A stretch of DNA of 64,000 nt from Gemmatimonadota bacterium (lineage in GTDB: Bacteria > Gemmatimonadota > Gemmatimonadetes > Longimicrobiales > Gaopeijiaceae): NCBI GenBank assembly GCA_028873595.1, contig JAPPOV010000001.1:1-64000 (forward strand), read 5' to 3'. Position numbers and translations under genes: made by a program. Positions 53,824 through 63,826 of the stretch are shown here, one piece after another (within the stretch, counting starts at the first letter, position 1; each line of letters opens with the position of its first letter). A model generated the notes under the pieces. It was not told where the DNA came from. It saw nothing but the letters and a program-made list of their open reading frames with translations, and did not search any database.

Positions 53824-55215
53824 TTAGCCGCGTTCTGCTGCTGGTCCTTCCTTGGATGCGAATCCCTTTTGCACGTCCACCAGAGGAGCAGGGTACTCGC
53901 CGGAGAAGCATGCGGTGCAGTAGGGGCCCGCGTCGGCGACCGCCTCGGTCATTCCTTCGAGCGATAGGTATCCAAGCGAATCCACACCGAGCTTCTCGGC
54001 GATTTCGGGAATCTCGAGCTCCGAACCGATGAGCTCACCCCGAGTCGGCATGTCGATGCCGTAGAAGCAGGGGAAACGCACGGGTGGGCTACCGATCCGG
54101 AAGTGCACTTCGGTCGCGCCTGCAGCCTTGAGCATTCGCACGAGACTACGACTCGTTGTTCCGCGGACGAGTGAGTCGTCCACCACGACCACGCGCTTCC
54201 CGACGAGAACGTCGCGCACTGGGTTGTACTTCATCCTCGCGCCGAAGTCGCGGTCTTTCTGGTCCGGCTTGATGAACGTACGTCCGACGTAATGGTTCCG
54301 GAGGAGTCCCAACTCGAAGGGGATGCCGCTCTCCTCGGCATACCCGAGTGCTGCAGAGTTGGCGCTGTCCGGCACCGCGATCACCGCATCCGCATCTACC
54401 GGGTTCTCCCGGGCCAGTTGGCGGCCGAAGGCGCGGCGTGCCCGATCGACCGATTCACCCCACAGCCCCGAATCGGGACGAGCGAAGTAGACAAGCTCGA
54501 AGATGCACGGTGCATGCTGGGGTACCGGACCCAGACGCCCCACTGCTTCCACCCGATCACCCTCGATCCGGATCACTTCCCCCGGCTCGAGGTCACGAAC
54601 GTACTCGGCACTGAGGATGTCGAGCGCACAGGTCTCGGACACTACGACGTGTCCATCCCCCTTTCGACCCAGGATCAGCGGCCGGAACCCTCGAGGGTCC
54701 CGAGCTGCGTACAGCGTACCTCTGACGACCAGCGCCATCGAGAACGCCCCCACCAGGTGGGAGAGTGCGTCCATAACCTGTTCGTCCACCGTTTCCGCTC
54801 GTGACTTCGCGATCAGGTGCACGAGTGTCTCGGAATCCGACGAGGAGCGGAAGATGGCTCCTTCTTCAACCAGCGAAGCTCGGAGATCCAGCTGATTCGT
54901 AAGATTCCCGTTGTGTGCCAGAGCGAGGTCACCATGTCGATAGCGCGCGGTAATCGGCTGGATGTTGGCAGGGTCGCTGCCACCGGCGGTCGAGTATCGG
55001 ACATGGCCGACGGCGGTATCACCGTCGAGCCCGTTCAGTGACTCCGGTCCGAAGAGTTCGGAGACCAGCCCAGCGCCCTTGTGGAGCTTTCCTTCCTCAC
55101 CGTCGAACGCGACGATGCCTCCCGCTTCCTGGCCGCGGTGCTGGAGTGCGTACATCGCGAGGAATGCCTGCTGAGCAGCATTCTCAACGCCGCTGATGCC
55201 GACCACGCCGCACAT
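53824..55215 (-). CDS. purF: PurF, amidophosphoribosyltransferase
   Basis: PurF makes 5-phosphoribosylamine, the first step of de novo purine synthesis. The 463-residue enzyme begins MCGVVGISG, so the catalytic N-terminal Cys is exposed once Met is removed. The glutaminase domain and the phosphoribosyltransferase domain (VVVDDSLVRGTTSR) follow. No long propeptide is present. ATG 55215 lies one base after the purL stop; an extension to 55311 is a shadow. It is the last gene of the purine operon. Confidence 0.96.
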   Translation of the reverse strand: MCGVVGISGVENAAQQAFLAMYALQHRGQEAGGIVAFDGEEGKLHKGAGLVSELFGPESLNGLDGDTAVGHVRYSTAGGSDPANIQPITARYRHGDLALAHNGNLTNQLDLRASLVEEGAIFRSSSDSETLVHLIAKSRAETVDEQVMDALSHLVGAFSMALVVRGTLYAARDPRGFRPLILGRKGDGHVVVSETCALDILSAEYVRDLEPGEVIRIEGDRVEAVGRLGPVPQHAPCIFELVYFARPDSGLWGESVDRARRAFGRQLARENPVDADAVIAVPDSANSAALGYAEESGIPFELGLLRNHYVGRTFIKPDQKDRDFGARMKYNPVRDVLVGKRVVVVDDSLVRGTTSRSLVRMLKAAGATEVHFRIGSPPVRFPCFYGIDMPTRGELIGSELEIPEIAEKLGVDSLGYLSLEGMTEAVADAGPYCTACFSGEYPAPLVDVQKGFASKEGPAAERG

Positions 55216-55216
55216 C

Positions 55217-57505
55217 TCAGGCCTCCGAGCCTGCGGGTGCGTCCATGATCTTCGGGATCGCTGTGAAGTAGGCTTCGGAGATGTCGGCCGTGCTCGCCGC
55301 GACCGAGCCACCGCGAACCTTTACGGAGAAGCCGGCGTCCGCGTCTGTCACCGTGCCGATCTTCATCGCGGGCACCTCATACCGTGCTGCGAGCGAAAGG
55401 ACCTGCTCGGTCTTGTCGGGGCTGGCCGAGACCAGAATACGGCCCTGCGACTCACCAAAGAGGGAGATGACAGGGCGAAGGTCTTCGTCGAGCTCAACAT
55501 CGACACCGAACGGTGCGTCACCATCGCCCAGGGCGCACTCTGCGAGTGCGGACGCCAGACCACCCTCGGAGCAGTCGTGCGCCGAGTTCAGCACCTCCTC
55601 GTGATTCATCTTGAGAACGGCCTGCTGCAGCGCTCGCTCCCCATCCAGATCGACGGAGGGGGGCTGTCCGGCCACGAGGCCGGCGGTCACGTAGAGATAC
55701 TCGGAACCGCCGAACTCCCCCGTGTTGCTCCCGAGGAGCACGATGTCATCCCCCGCATTCTGGAAGGCGTGACGTGTGATCTTCGATACGTCGTCGATCA
55801 CACCAACCATGCCGATGACGGGCGTGGGGTAGATCGCCTTGCCATCGGTCTCGTTGAAGAGTGAGACGTTTCCGCCGGTGACCGGCGTTTCGAATGCTCC
55901 GCAGGCGTCACGCATACCCAGTACCGCTTCGCGAAGCTGGTAGTAGATGTGCGCTTTGAGTGGGTTGCCGAAGTTCAGGTTGTTCGTGATCGCCGTGGGC
56001 AATGCACCGACGCACACGAGGTTGCGTGCTGCTTCGGCGACCGCGGCCATCGCGCCGGTTCTCGGTTCGAGGTACACGAAACGCCCGTTGCAATCCGTGG
56101 TCGCGGCGACTGCACGTCTGGTGCCCCGGATCCGGATGACGCCCGAGTCTCCACCGGGTCGGACGGCGGTGGCTGTTCGTACGGTCGTGTCGTATTGGTG
56201 GTAGATCCACTGCTTGGATGCGACGTTCGGCGAGCCGAGCAGGAGAAGGAAACTCTTTGTCAGATCTCCCTCGGGAATCAGGTGTTCGGTGAGATCCATC
56301 GTACGGAGCGCGACGATCTCTTCGGACTCGATTCCCTCGCGTTCGTACGTGGGGCAGCCTTCCGTGAGCGGAAGGGCTGGAATGTCCGCAACGACCTGGC
56401 CCTCCTCGAGCACTCGGAACATGCCGTCGTTCGTGACGCGGCCGATCACCGCCGCCTCGAGTTCCCACTTCTCCAGGATCTGCCGGACCTCGTCCTCGCG
56501 ACCCGGCTTGGCGACGACGAGCATTCGCTCCTGGGATTCCGATAGGAGGATCTCGTAGGGCGTCATTCCCTCCTCACGGATGGGAACGTCCGTCATCTCC
56601 ATCTCAATGCCGCTTCCACCCCGTCCAGCCATCTCTGAACCGCTGGAGGTGATCCCGGCAGCACCCATGTCCTGGATCCCACTGATCGCACCCGATGCGA
56701 TGAGTTCGAGGCTGGCCTCGAGGAGGAGCTTCTCCGTGAACGGGTCTCCGACCTGCACCTGCGGGCGGCTCGATTCATCGGAATCTTCGCTCAGTTCCTC
56801 ACTTGCGAAGGTGGCGCCATGAATACCGTCACGGCCGGTACGCGCGCCCACGGCCATGAGAGGACTGCCGTCACCCGATGCAGATGCGGTGATCAGGTCC
56901 TCGTGCTTCATGAGTCCGAGGCACATCGCGTTTACGATGGGGTTCCCCTCGTACCCACGGTCGAACTGGACCTCTCCACCGATGTTCGGAATCCCGACAC
57001 AGTTGCCGTAGTCACCGACCCCGCTGACGACACCACCGAACAGGTACCGGACGCGGCCTGTGTCGAGGTCCCCGAAGCGAAGTGAGTCGAGAACTGCGAC
57101 GGGTCGGGCACCCATCGTGAAGATGTCACGGAGGATACCACCCACACCGGTCGCAGCACCCTGGTAGGGCTCGACCGCCGATGGGTGATTGTGCGACTCG
57201 ATCTTGAAGGCGAGGGCGAAGCCCTCGCCGACGTCGATGACGCCCGCGTTCTCTCCCGGGCCCTGAATCACCCAGGGGGCCTTTGTCGGCAGAAGCCGAA
57301 GCAGACGCTTTGAGTTCTTGTATCCGCAGTGCTCTGACCACATCGCACTGAAGACACCGAGTTCGGTGTAGGTCGGGGTGCGGCCCATGATCTGCTGCAC
57401 CCGCTCGTACTCGTCTGGCGAAAGGCCGTGGTCGGCGACGACTTCGGCGGTGATCTCGGGGTCGCCCTTGCGCGGAGGGACCGGAGCGGCCGTGGGCTTG
57501 ATCAT
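55217..57505 (-). CDS. purL: PurL, formylglycinamide ribonucleotide amidotransferase, small type
   Basis: PurL converts FGAR to FGAM with help from PurQ and PurS. The 762-residue protein is the shorter, separate-subunit form: [40 protein letters not shown] and the C-terminal [13 protein letters not shown] are visible. ATG 57505 overlaps the purQ stop by 4 bases; a longer frame to 57649 runs through purQ in another frame. Small PurL fits the presence of separate purS and purQ. Confidence 0.96.
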   Translation of the reverse strand: MIKPTAAPVPPRKGDPEITAEVVADHGLSPDEYERVQQIMGRTPTYTELGVFSAMWSEHCGYKNSKRLLRLLPTKAPWVIQGPGENAGVIDVGEGFALAFKIESHNHPSAVEPYQGAATGVGGILRDIFTMGARPVAVLDSLRFGDLDTGRVRYLFGGVVSGVGDYGNCVGIPNIGGEVQFDRGYEGNPIVNAMCLGLMKHEDLITASASGDGSPLMAVGARTGRDGIHGATFASEELSEDSDESSRPQVQVGDPFTEKLLLEASLELIASGAISGIQDMGAAGITSSGSEMAGRGGSGIEMEMTDVPIREEGMTPYEILLSESQERMLVVAKPGREDEVRQILEKWELEAAVIGRVTNDGMFRVLEEGQVVADIPALPLTEGCPTYEREGIESEEIVALRTMDLTEHLIPEGDLTKSFLLLLGSPNVASKQWIYHQYDTTVRTATAVRPGGDSGVIRIRGTRRAVAATTDCNGRFVYLEPRTGAMAAVAEAARNLVCVGALPTAITNNLNFGNPLKAHIYYQLREAVLGMRDACGAFETPVTGGNVSLFNETDGKAIYPTPVIGMVGVIDDVSKITRHAFQNAGDDIVLLGSNTGEFGGSEYLYVTAGLVAGQPPSVDLDGERALQQAVLKMNHEEVLNSAHDCSEGGLASALAECALGDGDAPFGVDVELDEDLRPVISLFGESQGRILVSASPDKTEQVLSLAARYEVPAMKIGTVTDADAGFSVKVRGGSVAASTADISEAYFTAIPKIMDAPAGSEA

Positions 57506-58194
57506 GACGTTTGCAGGCTCGCGACCATGGATGTGAACAGGGCTACGCCATCGGTCGAGCCAAGCAGCTCTTCCATGGCGCGCTCGGGGTGCGGCATCAT
57601 TCCGAGCACATTCCCGGCTCGGTTCGTAATGCCGGCAATGTTGTGCCACGAACCGTTGGGGTTCGCGTTCGCACTCGTTTCCCCAGCGGCGTTCACGTAT
57701 CGGAAGACAACGCGCCCTTCGGCCTCGAGGGCCTCGAGTGTCTCCTTGTCCGCCTCGTAGTTGCCTTCGCCGTGTGCGATCGGAATTCGAAGGATCTGCC
57801 CTGCTTTGTAATCTGCCGTGAACATCGTGTCTGCTCGCTCCACACGGAGCAGGACGTCTTTGCTCTCGAACTTGAGCGAGTTGTTGTGCATCAGAGCACC
57901 CGGAAGGAGCCCGGATTCGCAGAGGATCTGGAAGCCGTTGCAGATTCCGAGGACCGGCCCACCCGCGTTCGCGAAGGAGATGACGTCCTCCATGATCGGG
58001 CTCATCCGCGCGATCGCGCCGGCGCGGAGGTAGTCTCCGTACGAAAAGCCACCGGGGAGCAGGACGGCATCATACCCTTCGATGCCGCGCTCACGGTGCC
58101 AGATGAAGGAGGCATCCCCGCCGACCTGCTGCGCTGCCTTGTAGAGGTCGTAGTCGCAGTTCGACCCGGGAAAGGTGATCACTGCGACTTTCAT
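57502..58194 (-). CDS. purQ: PurQ, glutaminase subunit of FGAM synthase
   Basis: PurQ supplies ammonia from glutamine to PurL. The 230-residue class I glutaminase has the nucleophile in GICNGFQIL and the His/Glu pair in [19 protein letters not shown] near the start is typical. It overlaps purS and purL by 4 bases each, so the three subunits should be made together. Confidence 0.96.
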   Translation of the reverse strand: MKVAVITFPGSNCDYDLYKAAQQVGGDASFIWHRERGIEGYDAVLLPGGFSYGDYLRAGAIARMSPIMEDVISFANAGGPVLGICNGFQILCESGLLPGALMHNNSLKFESKDVLLRVERADTMFTADYKAGQILRIPIAHGEGNYEADKETLEALEAEGRVVFRYVNAAGETSANANPNGSWHNIAGITNRAGNVLGMMPHPERAMEELLGSTDGVALFTSMVASLQTS

Positions 58195-58463
58195 GAGCCG
58201 GCACCCTCCAGTTCACCGACCATCGAGACCTCGAAATCCTCGGTCACGGGGTTGGCCAGCAACTTCCGGCACATCGCTTCTGCGGCTTCAAGAGCCGCGT
58301 CGGGGGAATCCGCTTCCATATCGACATAGATGGCCTTGCCCACTCGGATGTCGCTCACACCCTCCCAGCCGAGAGAGTTGAGTGAGTGGTGGATGGCTTT
58401 GCCCTGGGGGTCGAGAAGTCCTGGGCGGGGCTTTACACGAACTTCGAGACGGTACTGACTCAC
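58191..58463 (-). CDS. purS: PurS, bridging subunit of FGAM synthase
   Basis: PurS is a small protein that helps dock PurQ onto PurL. The 90-residue protein [25 protein letters not shown]...VGKAIYVDM fits the family. It overlaps pssA upstream by 4 bases and purQ downstream by 4 bases. Confidence 0.95.
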   Translation of the reverse strand: MSQYRLEVRVKPRPGLLDPQGKAIHHSLNSLGWEGVSDIRVGKAIYVDMEADSPDAALEAAEAMCRKLLANPVTEDFEVSMVGELEGAGS

Positions 58464-59356
58464 GCTTGTTCCTCCAGACCGCGATCGGGGTCGGGGGTGG
58501 GTTGGGAATCGACTTCGAGATGTATCGGCCCCTGCGGGACCAGGTTGCCGTAGTCCATGTCACGGACTTCGGTTCGGGCACCAGCTTCACCTTCGTCTTC
58601 ATCGAGAAGCGGATCTCCACCGGGGAGCCGGTCGAGGAAGCCGAGCGCTACGGACTTCAGGAGACCCCACACGATGTAGAGTACCAGCACGCTGAAGAAG
58701 TAGTACTCGGGGACCGATACGGCGACGAAGATGGCTGTCACCGCCGTAATGGTGTTGACGATGCCTCGTGTGCTGCGGAGTCCGATCTTTCCGACCTTCC
58801 CGTACGGCACATGGCTGACCATGAGCACAGCCAGAAGGACCATTCCGACTCCCATGATCTGCTGCCACGGGAGATCCGACAGAGACGTCGCGAAGAAGGT
58901 GGTCTGACTGAACGGGTAGTACGACGCCAGCGCCATGCCGGCCGAGGGAGACGGGAGACCGTGAAAGTAGCGCTTGGCCTCTCCGCCCTGTTCGATGTTG
59001 AAGCGAGCGAGCCGGACTACGACTGCGGTGATGTAGACGAAGGAGAGTACCCAACTCCACTCCGCGTCTTCAAAGAAGAGCGCGAACATGATGTAGCCGG
59101 GTGCGACACCGAAGGAGATCGCGTCCACCAGCGAATCGAGCTCTGCTCCGAACGCTGAACCCGTTCGAGTCAGTCGAGCCACGCTTCCGTCGAGCATGTC
59201 GAGGATGCCCGCGATGATGATACACCAGCCGGCCCACATGAAATCACCGCGGGAGACGGAAACCATCGAGTAGACGCCGAAGAAGAGGTTCCCCAGCGTG
59301 AAGGCCGACGGCAGAATGATGACTCCACGCTGCAGCGTCTGTCGTCGCCCCGGCAT
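58460..59356 (-). CDS. pssA: PssA, CDP-diacylglycerol-serine O-phosphatidyltransferase
   Basis: PssA makes phosphatidylserine from CDP-diacylglycerol and serine. The 298-residue multipass protein has the CDP-alcohol phosphotransferase signature DGSVARLT...GAELDSLVD, with all its Asp residues, near residue 55. A charged C-terminal tail (about 260-298) is longer than usual. It follows psd with a 1-base overlap, so the product passes directly to the decarboxylase. Both genes sit inside the purine operon. Confidence 0.93.
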   Translation of the reverse strand: MPGRRQTLQRGVIILPSAFTLGNLFFGVYSMVSVSRGDFMWAGWCIIIAGILDMLDGSVARLTRTGSAFGAELDSLVDAISFGVAPGYIMFALFFEDAEWSWVLSFVYITAVVVRLARFNIEQGGEAKRYFHGLPSPSAGMALASYYPFSQTTFFATSLSDLPWQQIMGVGMVLLAVLMVSHVPYGKVGKIGLRSTRGIVNTITAVTAIFVAVSVPEYYFFSVLVLYIVWGLLKSVALGFLDRLPGGDPLLDEDEGEAGARTEVRDMDYGNLVPQGPIHLEVDSQPTPDPDRGLEEQA

Positions 59357-60072
59357 CAGCCTTCCTCAGCGCGCATTCGCGCCATCGGGGATGATCCTAC
59401 CGTTACTCGGTCTCCAACCGCGCACAGGATGTCCCAATGCGACGGCAAGAATAGGTCGACCCGGGAGCCGAAGCGGATGAGGCCAAAGCGAGCTCCGCGG
59501 TCGACCATGTCACCCTGGTTGGGGTCGGTGATGATCCGGCGCGCTACCAGCCCGGCGATCTGCTTCACGAGTACGTTGCCGTGATCGGTGGAGATCCCGA
59601 GCGACGACTGTTCATTGTCCTCGGACGCCTTGTCAGCCCAGGCGACAGCGTATGCGCCGGGCCGGTAGACCTTGTACCCGACCGTCCCGGAGACCGGAGC
59701 GCGCTGGACGTGCACGTCGAAGACGCTGAGGAAGATCGAAATCTTGGTGGCTGCTCCGACAATGAAGTCGGGCTCCTCTACATCTTCGATCAGGATCACC
59801 TTGCCCTGGCCTGGAGCGACGACCAGGGACTCGTCGGACGGTACCGCCGGCTCCGGGTTCCGGAAAAACCAGAGCACGAAAATGGCGAGGACGCTGAAGG
59901 CCCATGCCGAAATCTGGAGCGCGATCTCTCCCGCACTCGCCGCATCCGATGGGCCGGCGCCGGCGATTGGATCCACGGGGGCACGCCCCAGGACCCAGAT
60001 TCCGGTCCAGCAGACACCCGCGAGGAATACGCCCGCCGCAGCGAACGGAAGTCCCTCGCGGGCAATCTTCAC
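59356..60072 (-). CDS. psd: Psd, phosphatidylserine decarboxylase (short form)
   Basis: Psd decarboxylates phosphatidylserine to phosphatidylethanolamine. The 238-residue proenzyme is the short type. The self-cleavage Gly-Ser that yields the pyruvoyl group is Ser203 in IRFGSRVDLFLP. SIFLSVFDVHVQRAPVSG and the N-terminal two membrane spans also fit. GTG 60072 overlaps the purC stop by 4 bases (GTGA); an upstream extension to 60210 lies within purC and is rejected. Confidence 0.93.
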   Translation of the reverse strand: MKIAREGLPFAAAGVFLAGVCWTGIWVLGRAPVDPIAGAGPSDAASAGEIALQISAWAFSVLAIFVLWFFRNPEPAVPSDESLVVAPGQGKVILIEDVEEPDFIVGAATKISIFLSVFDVHVQRAPVSGTVGYKVYRPGAYAVAWADKASEDNEQSSLGISTDHGNVLVKQIAGLVARRIITDPNQGDMVDRGARFGLIRFGSRVDLFLPSHWDILCAVGDRVTVGSSPMARMRAEEG

Positions 60073-61010
60073 CGGTCGTCCCCGAAGAGCGGAGGCTGGT
60101 AGTCGGCCAGCGCTGTACCGGTCAGGCGTTGGAACACGTCCTTGTACCGCTCTGAGGACTCCTCGACGACCTCGGTAGGCAGATCCGGAGGGGGTGGGCT
60201 CTTGTCCCAATCGAGCGTTTCCAGCCAGTCGCGGACCGGTTGCTTGTCGAGGGACGGCTGACCTCGGCCGGTGCCGTAACTCTCCTTGGGCCAGAAGCGC
60301 GAGGAGTCGGGGGTCAAGACTTCGTCGATGAGCATCAACTCACCATTCTTGTGCCCGAACTCGAACTTCGTGTCGGCGAGAATGATGTCACTCTTCTCCG
60401 CCACGTCCCGCCCGAACCCGTAGATCTCCAGTGAGAGGTCCTTGAGTCGGTTCGCGAGCTCGTCGCCGAGGATTTCTCTGGTTTGACCGAAGGTGATGTT
60501 TTCGTCGTGCTCACCCTGCTGTGCCTTCGTCGCCGGCGAAAAGATGGCCGGATCCAGCCGTTGGCTCTCCTCGAGGCCTTCCGCCAGTGGCTCCCCCGCG
60601 AGCGTACCGCTCTGTTTGTACTCTTTCCACGCCGAGCCGGAGATATACCCGCGGACCACGCACTCCACGAGCACTGGATCGGTCCTGTGCACCAGCATTG
60701 CTCGGCGGGCCCACTGGTCACGTGTTTCAGCGAGTTCGGGGTGCCGGGCGATGATACGATCCGGGTCGACCGCGATGAGATGGTGTGCCAGGCGATCGTT
60801 GAGCTGGTCCAGCCACCATGCGGTGATCTGGGTCAGGACTTCGCCCTTGTGCGGGATCGGTTGCGGAAGGACCACGTCGAACGCGCTGACGCGATCGCTC
60901 GCGATCATGAGGAGGGTGTCGGAGTTTACCTCGTAGACGTCCCTGACCTTTCCTCGGTGGAGGAGCGGCAGGGGCAGCTGCGACTCGTGGACCAGGTTCT
61001 GATCAGACAT
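60069..61010 (-). CDS. purC: PurC, SAICAR synthase
   Basis: PurC joins aspartate to CAIR in purine synthesis. The 313-residue protein is the longer, eukaryote-like form, with HRGKVRDVYEV, SDRVSAFDVVLPQPIPHKG, VECVVRGYISGSAWKEY and DTKFEFG...LIDEVLTPDSSRFWP. It overlaps purB by 8 bases and psd by 4. All catalytic motifs look intact. Confidence 0.96.
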   Translation of the reverse strand: MSDQNLVHESQLPLPLLHRGKVRDVYEVNSDTLLMIASDRVSAFDVVLPQPIPHKGEVLTQITAWWLDQLNDRLAHHLIAVDPDRIIARHPELAETRDQWARRAMLVHRTDPVLVECVVRGYISGSAWKEYKQSGTLAGEPLAEGLEESQRLDPAIFSPATKAQQGEHDENITFGQTREILGDELANRLKDLSLEIYGFGRDVAEKSDIILADTKFEFGHKNGELMLIDEVLTPDSSRFWPKESYGTGRGQPSLDKQPVRDWLETLDWDKSPPPPDLPTEVVEESSERYKDVFQRLTGTALADYQPPLFGDDR

Positions 61011-62442
61011 GGAGTTTGGGGTCGTCCAGGTTCAGGGTGTTGGAACGGTGTTTCTCAAGAACAGGGTTGACGATGCACTCGATGAAGCGCTCGACTTGAG
61101 ACGGAGCCCGACCGACAAAGCGCATCGGGTCGACCATCTCCTGAAGCTCGTCCGCGCGGAGACCGAACGAGTCGTCTCCAGCGATACGGTCGAGCAGGTC
61201 TGCATCGGCACCCTCTTCCTTCATGCGTCTCGCGGCGGCCATCGAGTGCTGCCGAATCGACTCGTGCAGCACCTGCCTGTCACCGCCTCGTGACACGGCG
61301 TGCATCAAGATCGTCTCTGTAGCCATGAAGGGAAGGTGCTCCGCAAGATTCCTGCGCACGACCTCCGGATTCACGATCAGTCGGCGGGCGACGTTCTCCA
61401 GGAGGACCAGGCAACCGTCGAGTGCCAGAAACGCATCGGGCACGGAAACACGTCGGTTCGCCGAATCGTCCAGCGTTCGCTCGAGCCACTGTGTGGCCGC
61501 CGTGAACGCCGGGTCGATGGACAGCGTAATGACATGCCGGGCCAGAGCGCAGATCCGTTCGGCGCGCATCGGATTGCGTTTGTAGGGCATCGCCGATGAG
61601 CCGATCTGCTCCGCTTCGAATGGCTCTTCGACCTCACGCAGGTTGGCGAGTATGCGCAGGTCGTGGCCGATCTTGGACACCGAAGCGGCTGCGCCGGCCA
61701 GGGATGCCTGCACGGCGTAATCGACTTTCCGCGTATACGTCTGGCCGCTGACCGGGTACGTAGACTCGAAGCCCATGCGCTGTCCGACCGCCAGATCGAG
61801 TGCGTCGACTTTGTCGTGATCTCCCTCGAAGAGTTCGAGGAAGGACGCTTGTGTGCCGGTGGTCCCACGCACGCCGCGGAACCGGAGCACTTCGATCCGA
61901 TGGTCCAACTCCTCGATGTCGAGCAAGAGGTCCTGGATCCAGAGCGTCGCCCGTTTTCCCACCGTGGTCGGCTGGGCTGGCTGGAAGTGCGTGTAGCCGA
62001 GTGTCGCCAGGGAAGCATGCTCGCGGGCGAACTCCGTCAATGCCTCGACGCACCGGATGAGACGGGCCCGAATCAGCTCCAGCGCATCGCGATGAAGAAT
62101 CAGGTCCGTATTGTCACCGATGAACGCGCTGGTTGCTCCCAGGTGGATGATCCCTTTTGCCGCAGGAGCATCGTCACCAAACAGGTGCACGTGCGCCATG
62201 ACGTCGTGGCGGAAGCGCTTCTCGTACTCGGCCGCCTTGTCGAGATCCAGCTTGTCCACGGCGGCGCGCATTTGTTCGAGCGCCTCATCGGAGATGTCGA
62301 GGCCGAGTTCGGCCTCGCTTTCCGCCAGCGCGATCCAAAGGCGTCGCCACGTACCGAAGCGGCGGGCGGGCGAGAAAATCTTCTGCATCTCTCGTGACGC
62401 GTATCGGTCAGAGAGCGGGTGCATGTATCGATCGAGGTCCAA
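61003..62442 (-). CDS. purB: PurB, adenylosuccinate lyase
   Basis: PurB cleaves SAICAR and adenylosuccinate, two steps of purine synthesis. The 479-residue lyase has the superfamily signature GSSAMPYKRNP and TLGYTHFQPAQPTTVGKR with the catalytic His. The start is TTG 62442, set by GGAGGGG a few bases before; ATG 62424 lies too far from that site. The htrA stop comes directly before it. Confidence 0.95.
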   Translation of the reverse strand: MDLDRYMHPLSDRYASREMQKIFSPARRFGTWRRLWIALAESEAELGLDISDEALEQMRAAVDKLDLDKAAEYEKRFRHDVMAHVHLFGDDAPAAKGIIHLGATSAFIGDNTDLILHRDALELIRARLIRCVEALTEFAREHASLATLGYTHFQPAQPTTVGKRATLWIQDLLLDIEELDHRIEVLRFRGVRGTTGTQASFLELFEGDHDKVDALDLAVGQRMGFESTYPVSGQTYTRKVDYAVQASLAGAAASVSKIGHDLRILANLREVEEPFEAEQIGSSAMPYKRNPMRAERICALARHVITLSIDPAFTAATQWLERTLDDSANRRVSVPDAFLALDGCLVLLENVARRLIVNPEVVRRNLAEHLPFMATETILMHAVSRGGDRQVLHESIRQHSMAAARRMKEEGADADLLDRIAGDDSFGLRADELQEMVDPMRFVGRAPSQVERFIECIVNPVLEKHRSNTLNLDDPKLHV

Positions 62443-63825
62443 CTAGCCCCTCCAGTACAGACTGGTCGTGTAGTAGTCGTTATTGCGCTCAAGGTAGACG
62501 ACGATCCGGCCCTGCTGGCCCGTAAGCGCATCAAAGAACGCTGCAGCGTCGTCGGCGCTGCGAATGCGGGTTCGATTCATCTGGATGATCACGTCGCCTG
62601 ACCGAAGCCGGGTTCGGTTCGTAAGTTCCCCCGAGATGTTGGCGATGAGCGCACCGGACTCGCTCGACAATCCCAACTCTCCCTGAATCTGCGAGGAGAC
62701 GGAGATGAGCTCGATGTCCTGAAACAGCGTCACCCGTGCTGCTGTCGTGGACGGGAAAGGCTCGGCCTGCAAGGCGATTACCCGGGGCTGACCCTGGAGG
62801 GTCAAATCCACGCCATCGCCGGCGCGTAGATCGAGGAGCACGCCCTCCCAGTCGAGGGGACCGGATAGAGGGCGGCCATTCGCGCGCAGGAGCATGTCGC
62901 CGGCTTCGAGTGCCGCGTCGTCCGCAGGAGAGCCTTCGGCGACACGACTGATCCGGACGCCACGAGTACGACCCCAGGCGTCGGCCTGGATGGGTTCGAC
63001 CTCGATGCCGACCCAGGCGCGTCGGATCTCTCCGTGCTCGAGGAAGTCGTCGGCGATCTGGAGCGCGCGGTCGATCGGGATGGCGAAGCCGAGGCCTTCA
63101 CTTCCTCCACTTCGTGACATGATCGACGCGTTGATCCCGATCACCTCACCGTCGGCGTTCACCAATGCCCCACCCGAGTTGCCGGGATTGATCGCAGCGT
63201 CCGTCTGGATCATGCCGAAGTAGAATCCCTCGTCCTCGGATGAGGGGGCGATGTTGCGGTCAACCGCGGAGATTACCCCGGCGGTCACGGTCGGCTCGCT
63301 ATCCGCGACGTAGTTGCCGAGCGGATTTCCGATCGCGATCGCCCACTCGCCGATCATGAGGCCTGCGGCGCTTCCGACCGGAGCAACGGGGAGGTCGTTA
63401 CCCTGAATGCGAAGCACGGCGATGTCCGCGACCGGGTCGGTTCCGATGATCTCCGCGTCGAGATCCCGTCCCCCAGCCAGGGTGACCTTGATTTGCGACG
63501 CACCGGTGATGACGTGGTCGTTCGTGATGACGATCCCGTCCTCACTGACAATGACTCCTGAGCCGAAGCCTGCGCTCCGTTGCTGTGCACCCGGTGGCAG
63601 GATCATGCTCTCCCACATCGTGCGAGGTCGGGCTCGTTGGGTGCGCAGGACATTCACGCTGACCACCGCCGGCGCGACCCGCGCCGATGCGCGGACGATG
63701 GCGGTAGCGCGGCTCTCGTCGATGGACTGGTGCGCCGCCTGCGACGAGGCCGTGCCCGGGTCACACGCTCCGGCGACGAGAGCCGTCAGCGCCGTGAAGA
63801 GGAACCGGCGAACTCCGTCCGCCAT
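62443..63825 (-). CDS. HtrA/DegP-family serine protease, probable lipoprotein
   Basis: This 460-residue envelope protease degrades or remodels misfolded proteins. The trypsin-like domain has the triad His104 (ITNDHVITG), Asp134 (VADIAVLRI) and Ser217 (NPGNSGGALV). Two PDZ domains follow (about 285-360 and 370-455). The N-terminus has a signal with VAGAC, so Cys21 may carry a lipid anchor; such HtrA lipoproteins are less common. ATG 63825 was chosen; the upstream frame runs into the aldolase gene. It sits between fsa/tal and purB. Confidence 0.93.
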   Translation of the reverse strand: MADGVRRFLFTALTALVAGACDPGTASSQAAHQSIDESRATAIVRASARVAPAVVSVNVLRTQRARPRTMWESMILPPGAQQRSAGFGSGVIVSEDGIVITNDHVITGASQIKVTLAGGRDLDAEIIGTDPVADIAVLRIQGNDLPVAPVGSAAGLMIGEWAIAIGNPLGNYVADSEPTVTAGVISAVDRNIAPSSEDEGFYFGMIQTDAAINPGNSGGALVNADGEVIGINASIMSRSGGSEGLGFAIPIDRALQIADDFLEHGEIRRAWVGIEVEPIQADAWGRTRGVRISRVAEGSPADDAALEAGDMLLRANGRPLSGPLDWEGVLLDLRAGDGVDLTLQGQPRVIALQAEPFPSTTAARVTLFQDIELISVSSQIQGELGLSSESGALIANISGELTNRTRLRSGDVIIQMNRTRIRSADDAAAFFDALTGQQGRIVVYLERNNDYYTTSLYWRG

Positions 63826-63826
63826 G

